From the NCBI GenBank assembly GCA_964634005.1, contig CAZWKQ010000002.1, positions 208,962-272,961 on the forward strand: a stretch of DNA of 64,000 nt, written 5' to 3'. Source of the stretch: CAZWKQ01 sp964634005. Its GTDB lineage: Bacteria; Bacteroidota; Bacteroidia; Bacteroidales; JACABE01. Shown in pieces: positions 45,177 through 54,319 of this stretch. Below the pieces are notes generated by a model, which saw only the letters and a program-made list of their open reading frames with translations, did not search any database and was not told the DNA's origin. Position numbers and translations under genes: made by a program. Position 1 is the stretch's first letter. Every line of letters starts with the position of its first letter.

Positions 45177-46364
45177 ATGAACGAATTATCAAAAAAAATT
45201 TATGATTTAGCAGTTAAATACACTGATTACACTGCCGAAAACCTTTCCAAACTCGTAAAGATAAAATCGTTGAGTATGGGCGAAAAAGAAGTTCAAAGCG
45301 AGCTTCAAAAACAAATGATTGAAGCAGGTTTTGACGAGGTTTTTATTGACGGATTAGGCAATGTAATAGGACGTATCGGTAACGGCAAAAAAATACTTGC
45401 TATCGATGGTCACATTGATACTGTTGATGTAGGAAATATTAATAATTGGAGCTTCGATCCGTTTTCGGGCGAAATAAAAAATGGCTTTGTACATGGTCGA
45501 GGAAGTGTAGATCAAAAAGGAGGGCATGCATCATTTGTTACCGCAGGAAGAATATTGAAAGATTTGGCTTTTAAACGCGATGTTACTGTTTATTTCGTTG
45601 GAAGTGTTATGGAAGAAGATTGTGACGGACTTTGTTGGAAGTATATTATTGAAGAAGACAAAATTAAACCTGATTTTGTAATTAGTACCGAGCCTACAAA
45701 TCTTAATATTTACAGAGGTCACAGAGGGCGAATGGAAATTCACGTCCATTTTAACGGATTATCGGCACACGGTTCGGCTCCTGAAAGAGGTAAAAATGCT
45801 GTTTACATGGCAGCAAGAGCAGCTTTAGAAATAGAAAAATTAAACGAAAGGCTTGCTTACGACGATTTTTTGGGCAAAGGAAGTATAACTATTTCCGAAA
45901 TAATATCGGGAAGCCCGTCATTATGTGCTGTTGCCGATTATGCCAGAATACACCTCGACAGAAGGCTTACTTGGGGCGAAACCAAAGAATCGGCAGTAAA
46001 AGAAATCGAAGAAATAGTAAAAGGGATGAATGCAAAAGTTGAAGTCCTGAATTACGAAGGCGTCGCTTATACCGGTCTAAAATACGGAATGGAGAAATAT
46101 TTCCCCACATGGAAAATACCTCAGGATAGCCATGTTATTACTACTGCTGTTAATGCTTTTGAAGAACTTTTTAATAAACAGCCAAAGATAGATAAATGGA
46201 CTTTCTCGACCAATGGAGTTACCATCAACGGATTATACGGAATTCCTGTGGTTGGATTTGGACCGGGCAATGAAGTGCTTGCACACGCACCCGATGAAAA
46301 AGTTCCAATAAGCGATTTAGTAGCTGCTTCGGCCTTTTATGCAATGTTTGCTTATTTGATTTAG
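45177..46364 (+). CDS. ygeY: YgeY-type M20 family hydrolase
   Basis: A 395-residue M20 metallopeptidase-fold hydrolase. The metal ligands are visible in AIDGHIDTVD, GRGSVDQKGG and VMEEDCDG, with the dimerisation-domain histidine in GLSAHGSAPERGKNA and a last His in AHAPDEKVP. It follows xdhB by 18 bases. The YgeY family is named for its neighbourhood with selenium-dependent molybdenum hydroxylases in E. coli and clostridia, and probably hydrolyses a ring-opened purine or ureido compound. The substrate is inferred only. Confidence 0.85.
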   Translation: MNELSKKIYDLAVKYTDYTAENLSKLVKIKSLSMGEKEVQSELQKQMIEAGFDEVFIDGLGNVIGRIGNGKKILAIDGHIDTVDVGNINNWSFDPFSGEIKNGFVHGRGSVDQKGGHASFVTAGRILKDLAFKRDVTVYFVGSVMEEDCDGLCWKYIIEEDKIKPDFVISTEPTNLNIYRGHRGRMEIHVHFNGLSAHGSAPERGKNAVYMAARAALEIEKLNERLAYDDFLGKGSITISEIISGSPSLCAVADYARIHLDRRLTWGETKESAVKEIEEIVKGMNAKVEVLNYEGVAYTGLKYGMEKYFPTWKIPQDSHVITTAVNAFEELFNKQPKIDKWTFSTNGVTINGLYGIPVVGFGPGNEVLAHAPDEKVPISDLVAASAFYAMFAYLI

Positions 46365-46384
46365 CGTTACATATTCAGGGTTTT

Positions 46385-46422
46385 CTGTGGAGATGGTTTT
46401 AGTACTTAAGCCATTTCCACAG
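46385..46422. terminator. Hairpin between ygeY and the ABC permease gene
   Basis: A 12-base stem CTGTGGAGATGG (46385-46396) and CCATTTCCACAG (46411-46422) with one G-U pair. No T-run follows on either side, so termination is uncertain; the right arm encodes the permease C-terminus. Confidence 0.4.
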
Positions 46423-47718
46423 CTCTTTGTAGTTTACTTTTTTACCATACATTAAAATACCTGTTCTGTAAATCTTTGCAGCAAGCCACGTTGTGAATAT
46501 AAATCCTATTACCAATAATCCCATAGAGAGTGTTACTTGCCAAATCGGGACTCCAAAAGGAATTCTAACCATCATAATAATTGGAGAAGTAAAAGGAATT
46601 ATCGAAAGCCAAAAGGCTACAGGTCCATCGGGATTATTAATAACAAATTGTGACATTATAATAGCAAAAAGCAAAGGTATTGTAACCGGCATCATAAATT
46701 GTTGTGTGTCCGCTTCGTTATCGACAGCAGCTCCTATTGATGCGAATAAACTTGCATACAATAAATAACCGGCAAGAAAATAAAACAAAAATAAGCTTAT
46801 CATTCTGCCATAGTTAATAGAAAATAAGCCTGTTATGAGTTCTCTTACTTCTTGATTTTGTAATTTTTGAAGTTGAAGCTGGTCTGCTGACGGAATTTTT
46901 TCGCCGCTGCTATAAACTTGCTCTGTATCGGGAGACTTAAACACATTAGGCATACTTATTTGCAATGTGGTTATAATGGCCAATGTCAGGAATATCCATA
47001 GAGCAAATTGGGTTAGTCCAACTAATGCAACTCCTACAATTTTACCGAGCATAAGTTCAAAAGGTTTAACCGAAGAAACTATAACTTCAACAATTCTGTT
47101 AGTTTTTTCCTCAATAACTCCACGCATTACCTGCGCCCCAAACATAAATATGAAAAAGTAAATCAATATTCCTGAAAATACTCCTAAGCCGGTTTTAATT
47201 TCAGTATAACTCTTTTCGCCTGTTCTTATATCTTCCGAAATTAATTTAATACTTGTACGATTTATAAGGTCAAAATCTTCTTTTGAAATATTATGAGCAT
47301 TAACTAATAGGTTGTTTTTCAGTATGGTTTGCATCGAGTTTGAAATATAACTCTGAGTTATTATTCCGGGTGATTTATCGGAATATAATAAAACGGCTTT
47401 ATCGGGTATTGAATAGCTCATTTTTCGTACATATAAAACAGCAGTATAGTTGCCTTTTGAAAGGTCTTCTTTTGCTTTTTGCAAATCTGCTTCATAAACA
47501 AAATATACTTTATCTGTAATATCAAATTTATCGATAAAAATACCTGTTTCATCAACAACGGCAACAACCTTTTTCTCATCATTCATATTGGCAATAAAAA
47601 AAGGAACAATCCACAATGCTGCCATAAGTAGCGGGCCGAGGATAGTCATAATGATAAACGACTTTTTTTTGACTCTGCTCAGATATTCTCGTTGTATTAT
47701 TAGTATTATCTTATTCAT
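46399..47718 (-). CDS. ABC exporter permease (ABC-2 / NatB-like)
   Basis: A 439-residue membrane protein. One N-terminal helix (FIIMTILGPLLMAALWIVPFF) is followed by a large extracytoplasmic domain of about 130 residues and then five or six helices toward the C-terminus, the ABC-2 type 3 layout. The stretch EEKTNRIVEVIVSSVKPFELMLGKIVG is diagnostic of NatB/YhaP-like permeases. It partners the ATPase encoded four bases upstream. The transported molecule (sodium or drug in the founding members) is not known. Confidence 0.88.
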   Translation of the reverse strand: MNKIILIIQREYLSRVKKKSFIIMTILGPLLMAALWIVPFFIANMNDEKKVVAVVDETGIFIDKFDITDKVYFVYEADLQKAKEDLSKGNYTAVLYVRKMSYSIPDKAVLLYSDKSPGIITQSYISNSMQTILKNNLLVNAHNISKEDFDLINRTSIKLISEDIRTGEKSYTEIKTGLGVFSGILIYFFIFMFGAQVMRGVIEEKTNRIVEVIVSSVKPFELMLGKIVGVALVGLTQFALWIFLTLAIITTLQISMPNVFKSPDTEQVYSSGEKIPSADQLQLQKLQNQEVRELITGLFSINYGRMISLFLFYFLAGYLLYASLFASIGAAVDNEADTQQFMMPVTIPLLFAIIMSQFVINNPDGPVAFWLSIIPFTSPIIMMVRIPFGVPIWQVTLSMGLLVIGFIFTTWLAAKIYRTGILMYGKKVNYKELWKWLKY

Positions 47719-47722
47719 AGAT

Positions 47723-48652
47723 TTAATTTTTGCCTAAAGATTTTTCGCTGACTTTTTGAATGAAAATATCATTCATTGTTGGTAGAATTTCATTAACCGA
47801 AATTATATTTACGTCATTTATAAGTATTCTCAAAAGGTCATTTGTTCCTGAGTTTTTGGGTAATTTTATTTTTGCCGAAATATAAGTGTGATTTGGAGTT
47901 AAAGAGATAATTTTAAAATCCTCGGGCAAAATATTTTCGATGTTTTTTTCATTTTTTTGATAAACAATTTCAAATATGTTGGCTTTGTATGTATTCTTTA
48001 TATCAACAACACTGCCGTCCAATATTTTCTCCGATTTGTTTATAAGTGCAATATTGTCGCAAAGTTCTTCAACCGAAGCCATATTGTGGGTCGAGAAAAT
48101 TATTGTTGCTCCTTCTTTTCTTAGGTTTAGTATTTCGTTTTTAAGCAAATTGACATTAATAGGGTCAAATCCGCTGAATGGTTCGTCGAATATCAACAAT
48201 TCGGGTTTGTGTAATACTGTAACTATAAACTGAACTTTTTGTTGCATACCCTTCGATAGTTCCTCTACTTTTTTATCCCACCAGTTGATAATTTCGAATT
48301 TTTCGAACCAATATTTCAATTTGTTAAGTGCTTCTTTTTTCGAAATACCTTTTAATTGGGCGAGGTACAATGCTTGTTCGCCTACTTTCATTTTTTTGTA
48401 CAACCCTCTTTCTTCGGGTAAATATCCTATTAATGAAACATGCGAAGGGTTTAGTTTTTGGTTTTTAAAAAAAAGTTCTCCCGAGTCGGGAGCTGTAATT
48501 TGGTTAATTATTCTTATAAGTGAAGTCTTCCCTGCACCATTAGGACCTAATAATCCGAAAATGCTTTGGCTCTCGACATCTATACTTACATTATTTAGTG
48601 CTGTGTGGGCAGCATATTTTTTAGTTATGTTTTTTGCGGAAAAAATGTACAT
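47723..48652 (-). CDS. ABC transporter ATP-binding protein
   Basis: A 309-residue ATPase. Walker A GPNGAGKTS, signature LSKGMQQKVQF, Walker B LLIFDEPFSGFDP and the switch His in IIFSTHNMASVEEL are all intact. A C-terminal extension of about 85 residues is typical of the DrrA/NatA group. First gene of the two-gene exporter; a perfect palindrome at 48689-48711 precedes it, suggesting regulated expression. Confidence 0.92.
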   Translation of the reverse strand: MYIFSAKNITKKYAAHTALNNVSIDVESQSIFGLLGPNGAGKTSLIRIINQITAPDSGELFFKNQKLNPSHVSLIGYLPEERGLYKKMKVGEQALYLAQLKGISKKEALNKLKYWFEKFEIINWWDKKVEELSKGMQQKVQFIVTVLHKPELLIFDEPFSGFDPINVNLLKNEILNLRKEGATIIFSTHNMASVEELCDNIALINKSEKILDGSVVDIKNTYKANIFEIVYQKNEKNIENILPEDFKIISLTPNHTYISAKIKLPKNSGTNDLLRILINDVNIISVNEILPTMNDIFIQKVSEKSLGKN

Positions 48653-48688
48653 TTATTGTTTATGTTATTACAAATTGAATATTAATTA

Positions 48689-48711
48689 ATTTATCAATTC
48701 AATTGATAAAT
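48689..48711. promoter_or_regulatory. Perfect 23-base palindrome between dnaJ and the ABC exporter genes
   Basis: Arms ATTTATCAATT and AATTGATAAAT around one C. With no room for a loop it is better suited to a protein dimer than to a terminator. On the minus strand a near-consensus -7 (TCAATTTG, plus 48671-48678) lies just downstream, so the site would cover the -33 region of the exporter promoter. Confidence 0.5.
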
Positions 48712-48712
48712 G

Positions 48713-49870
48713 CTACTGAAAATACTCTTTCATTCGGGCAAAAAAAGTTTTATCCTTCATATCGGGATTAGGTTTAAAATTTGGCGACGCTGCCAGTTTT
48801 TCCAGAATACTTTTTTCTTCTTTAGTTAAATTTTTTGGAGTCCAAACATTAATATTTACCAGTAAATCGCCTCTTCCGTAAGAATTAATGTCGGGTAAGC
48901 CTTTCCCTTTAAGTCTCAGAACTTTTCCTGCTTGAGTGCCGGGTTCTATTCTTATTTTTGCTTTTCCTTCAATAGTAGGAACTTCGATGTTACAACCTAA
49001 TGCTGCTTCAGGGAAGCTCAAGTAATGTTCGTAAAATAAGTTTTGACCGTCGCGTTTCAAATAAGGATGTTCGATTTCTTCAATTAGTATTATAAGGTCG
49101 CCGTTTATACCTCCTCTTGCGGCAGCATTTCCTTTGCCGCTCATAGAAAGTTGCATACCTTCTTGTACACCTGCCGGAATATTAATGGTGATAGTTTCTT
49201 CTCCTTGAACAATTCCGTTACCAGCACAATTAGGACATTTATGTATAATAGTCTGACCTTCGCCTCCGCATGACGGACAAGTTGAGGTTGTTTGCATTTG
49301 TCCCAATATCGTATTGGTTACTCTTGTAACCTGGCCGGTTCCGTTACAAGTAGAACATGTCGAAAACCCTGAGCCGTCTTTAGCCCCGGTTCCGTTACAT
49401 TGTTTGCAGGGGACATACTTATTAACTTTAATTTTCTTCTCTACACCTTTGGCAATGTCTTCTATGGTCAATTTAACCTTTACTCTTAGGTTGGTTCCTT
49501 TATTTACTCTTCTTCCTCTTGAGCGACTGCTGCCGAACCCCGAGAAACCTCCAAATCCGCCGCCAAAAGCACTTCCGAAAATATCGCCAAAATGACTAAA
49601 AATGTCTTCCATAGACATTCCTCCACCGCTAAATCCGGCTGAACCTCCTAATCCCTCATGTCCAAACTGGTCATATCTGGCTCTTTTTTCCTTATTGCTC
49701 AACACCTCGTAAGCTTCGGCTGCTTCTTTGAATTTCTCTTCAGCTTGTTTATCACCCGGATTTTTATCAGGATGGTATTGTATGGCTTTTTGTCGGTATG
49801 CCTTCTTTATTTCAGCCTCGCTCGCATTCCTCGATACTCCCAATATTTCGTAATAATCTTTTTTAGCCAT
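48713..49870 (-). CDS. dnaJ: Molecular chaperone DnaJ
   Basis: A 385-residue Hsp40 that delivers unfolded proteins to DnaK and stimulates its ATPase. The J domain (about 1-70) has the HPD motif in YHPDKNPGD, a Gly/Phe-rich region follows (about 75-120), then four CxxCxGxG zinc motifs ([32 protein letters not shown]) and the C-terminal substrate domains. It is 16 bases downstream of grpE; dnaK is not in the window. Confidence 0.97.
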   Translation of the reverse strand: MAKKDYYEILGVSRNASEAEIKKAYRQKAIQYHPDKNPGDKQAEEKFKEAAEAYEVLSNKEKRARYDQFGHEGLGGSAGFSGGGMSMEDIFSHFGDIFGSAFGGGFGGFSGFGSSRSRGRRVNKGTNLRVKVKLTIEDIAKGVEKKIKVNKYVPCKQCNGTGAKDGSGFSTCSTCNGTGQVTRVTNTILGQMQTTSTCPSCGGEGQTIIHKCPNCAGNGIVQGEETITINIPAGVQEGMQLSMSGKGNAAARGGINGDLIILIEEIEHPYLKRDGQNLFYEHYLSFPEAALGCNIEVPTIEGKAKIRIEPGTQAGKVLRLKGKGLPDINSYGRGDLLVNINVWTPKNLTKEEKSILEKLAASPNFKPNPDMKDKTFFARMKEYFQ

Positions 49871-49886
49871 ATTTGTTTATTCCTTT

Positions 49887-50483
49887 TTAATTAGAAACAA
49901 CCACTTTTGCGTGGCGAATTACTTTCTCGTGTAAATAGTAACCTTTAACAACTTCGTCAAATATCTTGCCTTTGTTTTCCTCGTTTTCCGATGGTACCTG
50001 AGCAATAGCTTCGTGTATCTCGGAGTTGAACTCTTTACCTATACTTTCCATAGCCTTTAGACCTTTTTGAGATAAAATCCCAAGCATTTTGTTGTAAATA
50101 AGCTCTACTCCTTCTCTTAAATTCTTGTTTTCTTCAGTTGCTTCTATAGCTTTTAATGCTCTTTCAAAATCATCTATTATCGGAAGTAAACTTACAATTA
50201 AGTCTTCGGAAGCTGTTTTGCTCAATTCTATTCTTTCTTTTGAAGTCCGTTTTCTGTAGTTGTCAAATTCTGAGTAAAGTCTCAGAAATTTGTCATTTGC
50301 TTCTGCCAATTTGGCATTCAATTCGTTTATAGTTTCTTCGTATTTGATTTTTTCGGCCTTTTTCAGTTCATCTTTCGATTTCTTTTTTTCTTTCTGGTGT
50401 TTTTCTTCCAATTTTTCTTCAACAATCTCATTATCTTTCAATTCCTTTTCTTTTTCCAACATATTTCTGATTTTTTTAAACAT
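49887..50483 (-). CDS. grpE: Nucleotide exchange factor GrpE
   Basis: A 198-residue DnaK co-chaperone. The first 85 residues are a Lys/Glu-rich coiled coil, followed by the family core FLRLYSEFDNYRKRTSKER and the C-terminal beta-domain (PSENEENKGKIFDEVVKGYYLHEKVIRHAKVVVS in pieces). Leads a grpE-dnaJ operon. No CIRCE element was seen; an inverted repeat at 50541-50572 lies upstream. Confidence 0.95.
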   Translation of the reverse strand: MFKKIRNMLEKEKELKDNEIVEEKLEEKHQKEKKKSKDELKKAEKIKYEETINELNAKLAEANDKFLRLYSEFDNYRKRTSKERIELSKTASEDLIVSLLPIIDDFERALKAIEATEENKNLREGVELIYNKMLGILSQKGLKAMESIGKEFNSEIHEAIAQVPSENEENKGKIFDEVVKGYYLHEKVIRHAKVVVSN

Positions 50484-50508
50484 TTTCTAAATTATCTTAT
50501 AACCTTTA

Positions 50509-50516
50509 CAAAATTA
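50509..50516 (-). promoter_or_regulatory. Promoter -7 element of grpE-dnaJ
   Basis: The minus strand reads TAATTTTG (TAnnTTTG), 25 bases upstream of the grpE ATG. Confidence 0.5.
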
Positions 50517-50540
50517 TTGCCATTTTATTATTTAAGTCAT

Positions 50541-50572
50541 TTTGACATACTTTTAATAATTGTTATGTCAAA
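50541..50572. repeat. Inverted repeat upstream of grpE
   Basis: TTTGACATA (50541-50549) and TATGTCAAA (50564-50572) are exact complements with 14 bases between. A second dyad, AATTGTTA/TAACAATT, overlaps at 50558-50582 and touches the stop codon of the upstream hydrolase. They may end that transcript or regulate grpE. Confidence 0.45.
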
Positions 50573-50580
50573 TTTAACAA

Positions 50581-51381
50581 TTACAAATCAAAGCAATTGA
50601 TAATAAATGATTTTGTAAAATTTAATGTTTCCTTTTTGGCTTCTATATATCCCATATGTCCGACATTTAAAGCAAGAATTTCAGAGTGTTTGGGCAACAT
50701 TGCTTGTGCAATTATGTTCTGAAAAGGGGCTCTACTGTCTTGCTTACCGGCTATAAACATAATTGGAATTTCCAGTTCTATTAATACATTCAGTTTGTCG
50801 GTGCGAGCTTTCATCCCTTTTTGTGAGGCAATTATTGCTTCAGGCTCAATATTAGCAACATTTTCTTGTAATTTTTTTATTTCTGCCCTATACTTTTCGA
50901 TATTTTCGGGGGCAAATAAGTCGGGGATAAAATTTGCAATGTATTTATGTTTGTTTTGTAAAACAATTTCGCAGGCTCTGTCGCGATTTATTTTTGCTTC
51001 TTCACTATCGGCTAACGCATGAGAGTGAAAAAGTCCCAAGCCTTTTAAGCAAGTTGAATATTTTTCGGCAAAACTCAAGCTTACATAGCCACCCATTGAA
51101 TGACCAATCAGGACAAATTTGTCAATGTTCAAGTAATCGGCAATAAATTTTACTAAATCTGCCATTTCTTCCATCGAATGTATATCTCCTAAAGTTTGGC
51201 TTTTGCCGTGTCCGGGCAAGTCAATACAAACAACTCTGTGGTTTTTCGACAGCTCATTTGCAAAATCAACCCATATTTCCTTAGATTCCAAAAAACCATG
51301 TAACAAAAATACTGTGTTTCCCGTGCCTACGGAGAAATATGCTATTTGCTTACCTTTATATGAAATTGTATCGTTAAACAT
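50581..51381 (-). CDS. Alpha/beta-fold hydrolase
   Basis: A 266-residue cytoplasmic hydrolase. The oxyanion segment LLHGFLESKEIW, the nucleophile elbow GHSMGGY (Ser) and the catalytic His near the end in NVGHMGYIEAK define the fold; the acid is likely the Asp in AGKQDSRAP. The ATG at 51381 is chosen because the promoter -7 element covers a longer candidate start at 51402. The substrate is not predictable; relatives include esterases and lactonases. Confidence 0.88.
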   Translation of the reverse strand: MFNDTISYKGKQIAYFSVGTGNTVFLLHGFLESKEIWVDFANELSKNHRVVCIDLPGHGKSQTLGDIHSMEEMADLVKFIADYLNIDKFVLIGHSMGGYVSLSFAEKYSTCLKGLGLFHSHALADSEEAKINRDRACEIVLQNKHKYIANFIPDLFAPENIEKYRAEIKKLQENVANIEPEAIIASQKGMKARTDKLNVLIELEIPIMFIAGKQDSRAPFQNIIAQAMLPKHSEILALNVGHMGYIEAKKETLNFTKSFIINCFDL

Positions 51382-51399
51382 AATATTTTTTATTTTGTG

Positions 51400-51429
51400 C
51401 AAATGTAATACATTAGTGTTACATTACAA
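51400..51429 (-). promoter_or_regulatory. Promoter of the alpha/beta hydrolase gene
   Basis: On the minus strand TTG (plus 51427-51429), 19 bases, then TACATTTG (plus 51400-51407): a full Bacteroidota-type promoter. Confidence 0.65.
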
Positions 51430-51504
51430 TAAAACAGTTCCTTTATGTTAAATCGATGCAAACTCTTATTTTAATAATAATTTTTTAAAACAACTAAAAA
51501 GGCT

Positions 51505-51512
51505 TAATTTTG
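51505..51512 (+). promoter_or_regulatory. Promoter -7 element of the rel gene
   Basis: TAATTTTG matches TAnnTTTG, 26 bases before the ATG. Confidence 0.5.
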
Positions 51513-51538
51513 TAAAAGCTTTAAATTGAAATTTCATA

Positions 51539-53779
51539 ATGTACATAATAGACGAAGAATCAGAAAAAAAGGAGATTTTAAAAAAATACAGAAAAATATT
51601 TTATTATTGGAAAACAAACATCAGTGCTGCCGATAAAAAGCTTATAAGAAAGGCTTTTAATATAGCGGTAACTGCCCATAAAGATATGCGTCGAAAGAGC
51701 GGCGAGCCATATATTTACCATCCTCTTGAAGTAGCTCAGATTATTGTTCAGGAAATAGGTTTAGGGACAACTTCGGTTATATGTGCTTTATTGCATGATG
51801 TTGTCGAAGATACCGATTACAATTTGTCCGACATCGAAGCTATGTTTGGCAGTAAAATTGCAAAAATAATCGATGGCCTCACCAAAATTGATGATATTTT
51901 CGATCAGGCAAATCTATCGATTCAGGCCGAAAATTTTAAGAAAATTTTACTTACACTTTCCGATGATGTGAGAGTAATACTAATAAAACTTGCCGACAGA
52001 CTGCATAATATGCGTACATTAGACTCTATGCCCAAGGATAAACAATTAAAAATAGCTTCCGAAACAATTTACTTATATGCACCTTTGGCGCACAGGTTGG
52101 GTTTACATGCCATAAAAAGCGAACTTGAAGATTTATCGTTAAAATATACTGAACCTGCTATTTACGAAACTCTAACTCAAAAATTGAAACAAACCGAATT
52201 CGAAAGAAATTTGTTTATCGAGCAATTTATTCATCCCATAAAGCAGGAATTATTATTGAAGGGCTTTAAATTCTCAATTTTCGGAAGAGCCAAATCAATT
52301 TATTCCATTTGGGGTAAAATGAAGAAGAAACAAATTCCTTTTGAGGAAGTATTCGACTTGTTTGCCATAAGAATTATTATTGATACCGATTTTGAAAGGG
52401 AGAAAGCAGATTGCTGGAATGTTTATACCATAGTAACAAGCTTATATCGTCCCAACCCTGATAGACTGCGAGATTGGATTTCTATACCGAAAGCAAACGG
52501 ATACGAAGCTCTTCATACAACTGTAATGAGTCATTCAGGAAAGTGGGTAGAAGTACAAATAAGAACTCAGCGTATGGAGGAAATAGCCGAGAAGGGTTAC
52601 GCAGCACACTGGAAGTATAAAGAAAACAGCGATAGTAAGAGCAATTTGGAAACGGGTATAGATGATTGGCTCAATAAAATAAAAGAAATACTGCAAAACC
52701 CCGAATCGAATGCTCTTGACTTTTTAGATGATTTTAAACTCAATTTGTTCTCGGAAGAAATCTTTGTCTTTACTCCTAAAGGCGAAATGAAAACTTTACC
52801 GGTTAACTCTACTATTCTCGACTTTGCATACAGCATACACTCCGATGTCGGTAATCAATGTATAGGCGGTAAGGTAAATCATAAGCTTGTACCGTTAAAT
52901 TATGAATTAAAAAGTGGCGATCAAATTGAAATTATTACGTCATCAAAACAAAAACCTACCGAAGAATGGTTTAATATGGTTGTTACAGCCAGAGCTAAAA
53001 CAAAAATAAAAAATGCTTTAAGGGAAGAATATAAGAAATATAGCCAAACAGGTCAGGAATTGCTCGGAAAATTGTTTGCACAATATAATATTGAGTTCTC
53101 AAATGCAAATATCATTAAGTTTAAGGATTTCCTCAAATTATCGACAAAAACTGAGCTTTACTATAAAGTCAGCAAAAATTTAATAAGTGTAAATTCTCTA
53201 AAAGAATGTTTCAATATCACTGATAAAACAAACTGGATAAATATTATAAATCCTTTTACTAAATCAAAAAAAAGAAAAGCAGGCGAAAAACTCACTTTAG
53301 CCGAAGAAATTAAACGTCAAATAAAAGAAAAACCCGAAACATTATTACTTGGCGAACAGAATGAAAATATGATTTACAGCGTTTCAACTTGTTGTAATCC
53401 TATACCGGGTGATGATGTTATCGGAATTATTACTGGCGAAGGAATAAAAATCCACAGAACAAATTGTAATGAAGCTATACAACTAATGTCAATATACGGA
53501 AACAGAATTATTAAAGCAAAATGGAAAGAAAATGAGATAATTCGCTTCCTTACTGGAATAAAAATAGCCGGAATTGATAAAAAAGGTATTGTTAAAGATA
53601 TTTCTAGAGTTATATCCGAAGATCTTAATTTGAATATACGTTCTATCAATATTCAAAGTAGTGAGGGTATATTCGAAGGAAGTATAATGATTTATGTTAA
53701 TGATACTAACCACCTCAAAGACTTGATGAAAAAATTAAGACAAATTGACGGGGTTCAATCAATTTTCAGAATGAGCTGA
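51539..53779 (+). CDS. Bifunctional (p)ppGpp synthetase/hydrolase (Rel/SpoT type)
   Basis: A 746-residue stringent-response enzyme. The hydrolase half keeps its HD motif (His61 in YHPLEVAQ, His86-Asp87 in LLHDVVEDTDYN), so it can degrade (p)ppGpp. The synthetase motif RDWISIPKANGYEALHTTVM lies near 311-330, the TGS domain near 407-470, and an ACT domain closes the protein (about 667-746). It contains the full regulatory half. Bacteroidota usually carry one or two such genes, so the name rel or spoT cannot be settled here. Confidence 0.95.
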   Translation: MYIIDEESEKKEILKKYRKIFYYWKTNISAADKKLIRKAFNIAVTAHKDMRRKSGEPYIYHPLEVAQIIVQEIGLGTTSVICALLHDVVEDTDYNLSDIEAMFGSKIAKIIDGLTKIDDIFDQANLSIQAENFKKILLTLSDDVRVILIKLADRLHNMRTLDSMPKDKQLKIASETIYLYAPLAHRLGLHAIKSELEDLSLKYTEPAIYETLTQKLKQTEFERNLFIEQFIHPIKQELLLKGFKFSIFGRAKSIYSIWGKMKKKQIPFEEVFDLFAIRIIIDTDFEREKADCWNVYTIVTSLYRPNPDRLRDWISIPKANGYEALHTTVMSHSGKWVEVQIRTQRMEEIAEKGYAAHWKYKENSDSKSNLETGIDDWLNKIKEILQNPESNALDFLDDFKLNLFSEEIFVFTPKGEMKTLPVNSTILDFAYSIHSDVGNQCIGGKVNHKLVPLNYELKSGDQIEIITSSKQKPTEEWFNMVVTARAKTKIKNALREEYKKYSQTGQELLGKLFAQYNIEFSNANIIKFKDFLKLSTKTELYYKVSKNLISVNSLKECFNITDKTNWINIINPFTKSKKRKAGEKLTLAEEIKRQIKEKPETLLLGEQNENMIYSVSTCCNPIPGDDVIGIITGEGIKIHRTNCNEAIQLMSIYGNRIIKAKWKENEIIRFLTGIKIAGIDKKGIVKDISRVISEDLNLNIRSINIQSSEGIFEGSIMIYVNDTNHLKDLMKKLRQIDGVQSIFRMS

Positions 53780-53851
53780 TAAAAAATAATATTTATTTAA
53801 ACTAAATTTTAATAATAATTTATTTTGTACTTTTATGCAAAATTTTAAGCA

Positions 53852-54319
53852 ATGTTAAAGGATAAAAGCGATAATGCATTTGAAGTCGTCAGAAAATATT
53901 TTGCTGATTATTTAGTAAAATCAGGCTACAGAAAGACTCCCGAAAGGTTTTCGATATTGAAAGAAATATACACTTTCAACGGGCATTTCGATATAGAAAC
54001 CCTGTATTTGAGGATGAAGAAAAGCAAATATCTTGTCAGCCGTGCTACTCTTTACAACACTATTGAGCTTTTGCTCGATTGTAAACTGGTTACCAAGCAT
54101 CAGTTTGGAGAAAATAGCGCCATTTACGAAAAATGCTTTAATTTTAAGCAACACGACCATATTATTATGCTCGATACAAATGAAATACTTGAATTTTGCG
54201 AACCGAGAATTCAGGAAATTAAAAAATCTTTGGAACAAATTTTTAATATCACTATAAAAGAACATTCTCTTACATTTTACGCTGAATATAATAAAAAAAC
54301 AACCGAAAATAATGAATAA
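53852..54319 (+). CDS. Fur-family transcriptional regulator
   Basis: A 155-residue winged-helix protein. The DNA-binding half shows YRKTPERFSILKEIY and VSRATLYNTIELLLDCKLV, the classical Fur helix-turn-helix and wing. The dimerisation half has the QHDHIIMLDTNEILEF strand with the regulatory-metal His/Asp, but lacks the CxxC pairs that hold structural zinc in many Fur proteins. It could sense iron, zinc, peroxide or haem; the sequence does not decide. It overlaps the purA start by eight bases, so the two are translated from one mRNA. Confidence 0.88.
   Translation: MLKDKSDNAFEVVRKYFADYLVKSGYRKTPERFSILKEIYTFNGHFDIETLYLRMKKSKYLVSRATLYNTIELLLDCKLVTKHQFGENSAIYEKCFNFKQHDHIIMLDTNEILEFCEPRIQEIKKSLEQIFNITIKEHSLTFYAEYNKKTTENNE

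Noticed and set aside
50290..50600. Plus-strand frames opposite grpE rich in Phe and Ser
   Set aside because: They are the complement of the Lys/Glu-rich grpE coiled coil, which automatically gives Phe/Ser-rich shadows.
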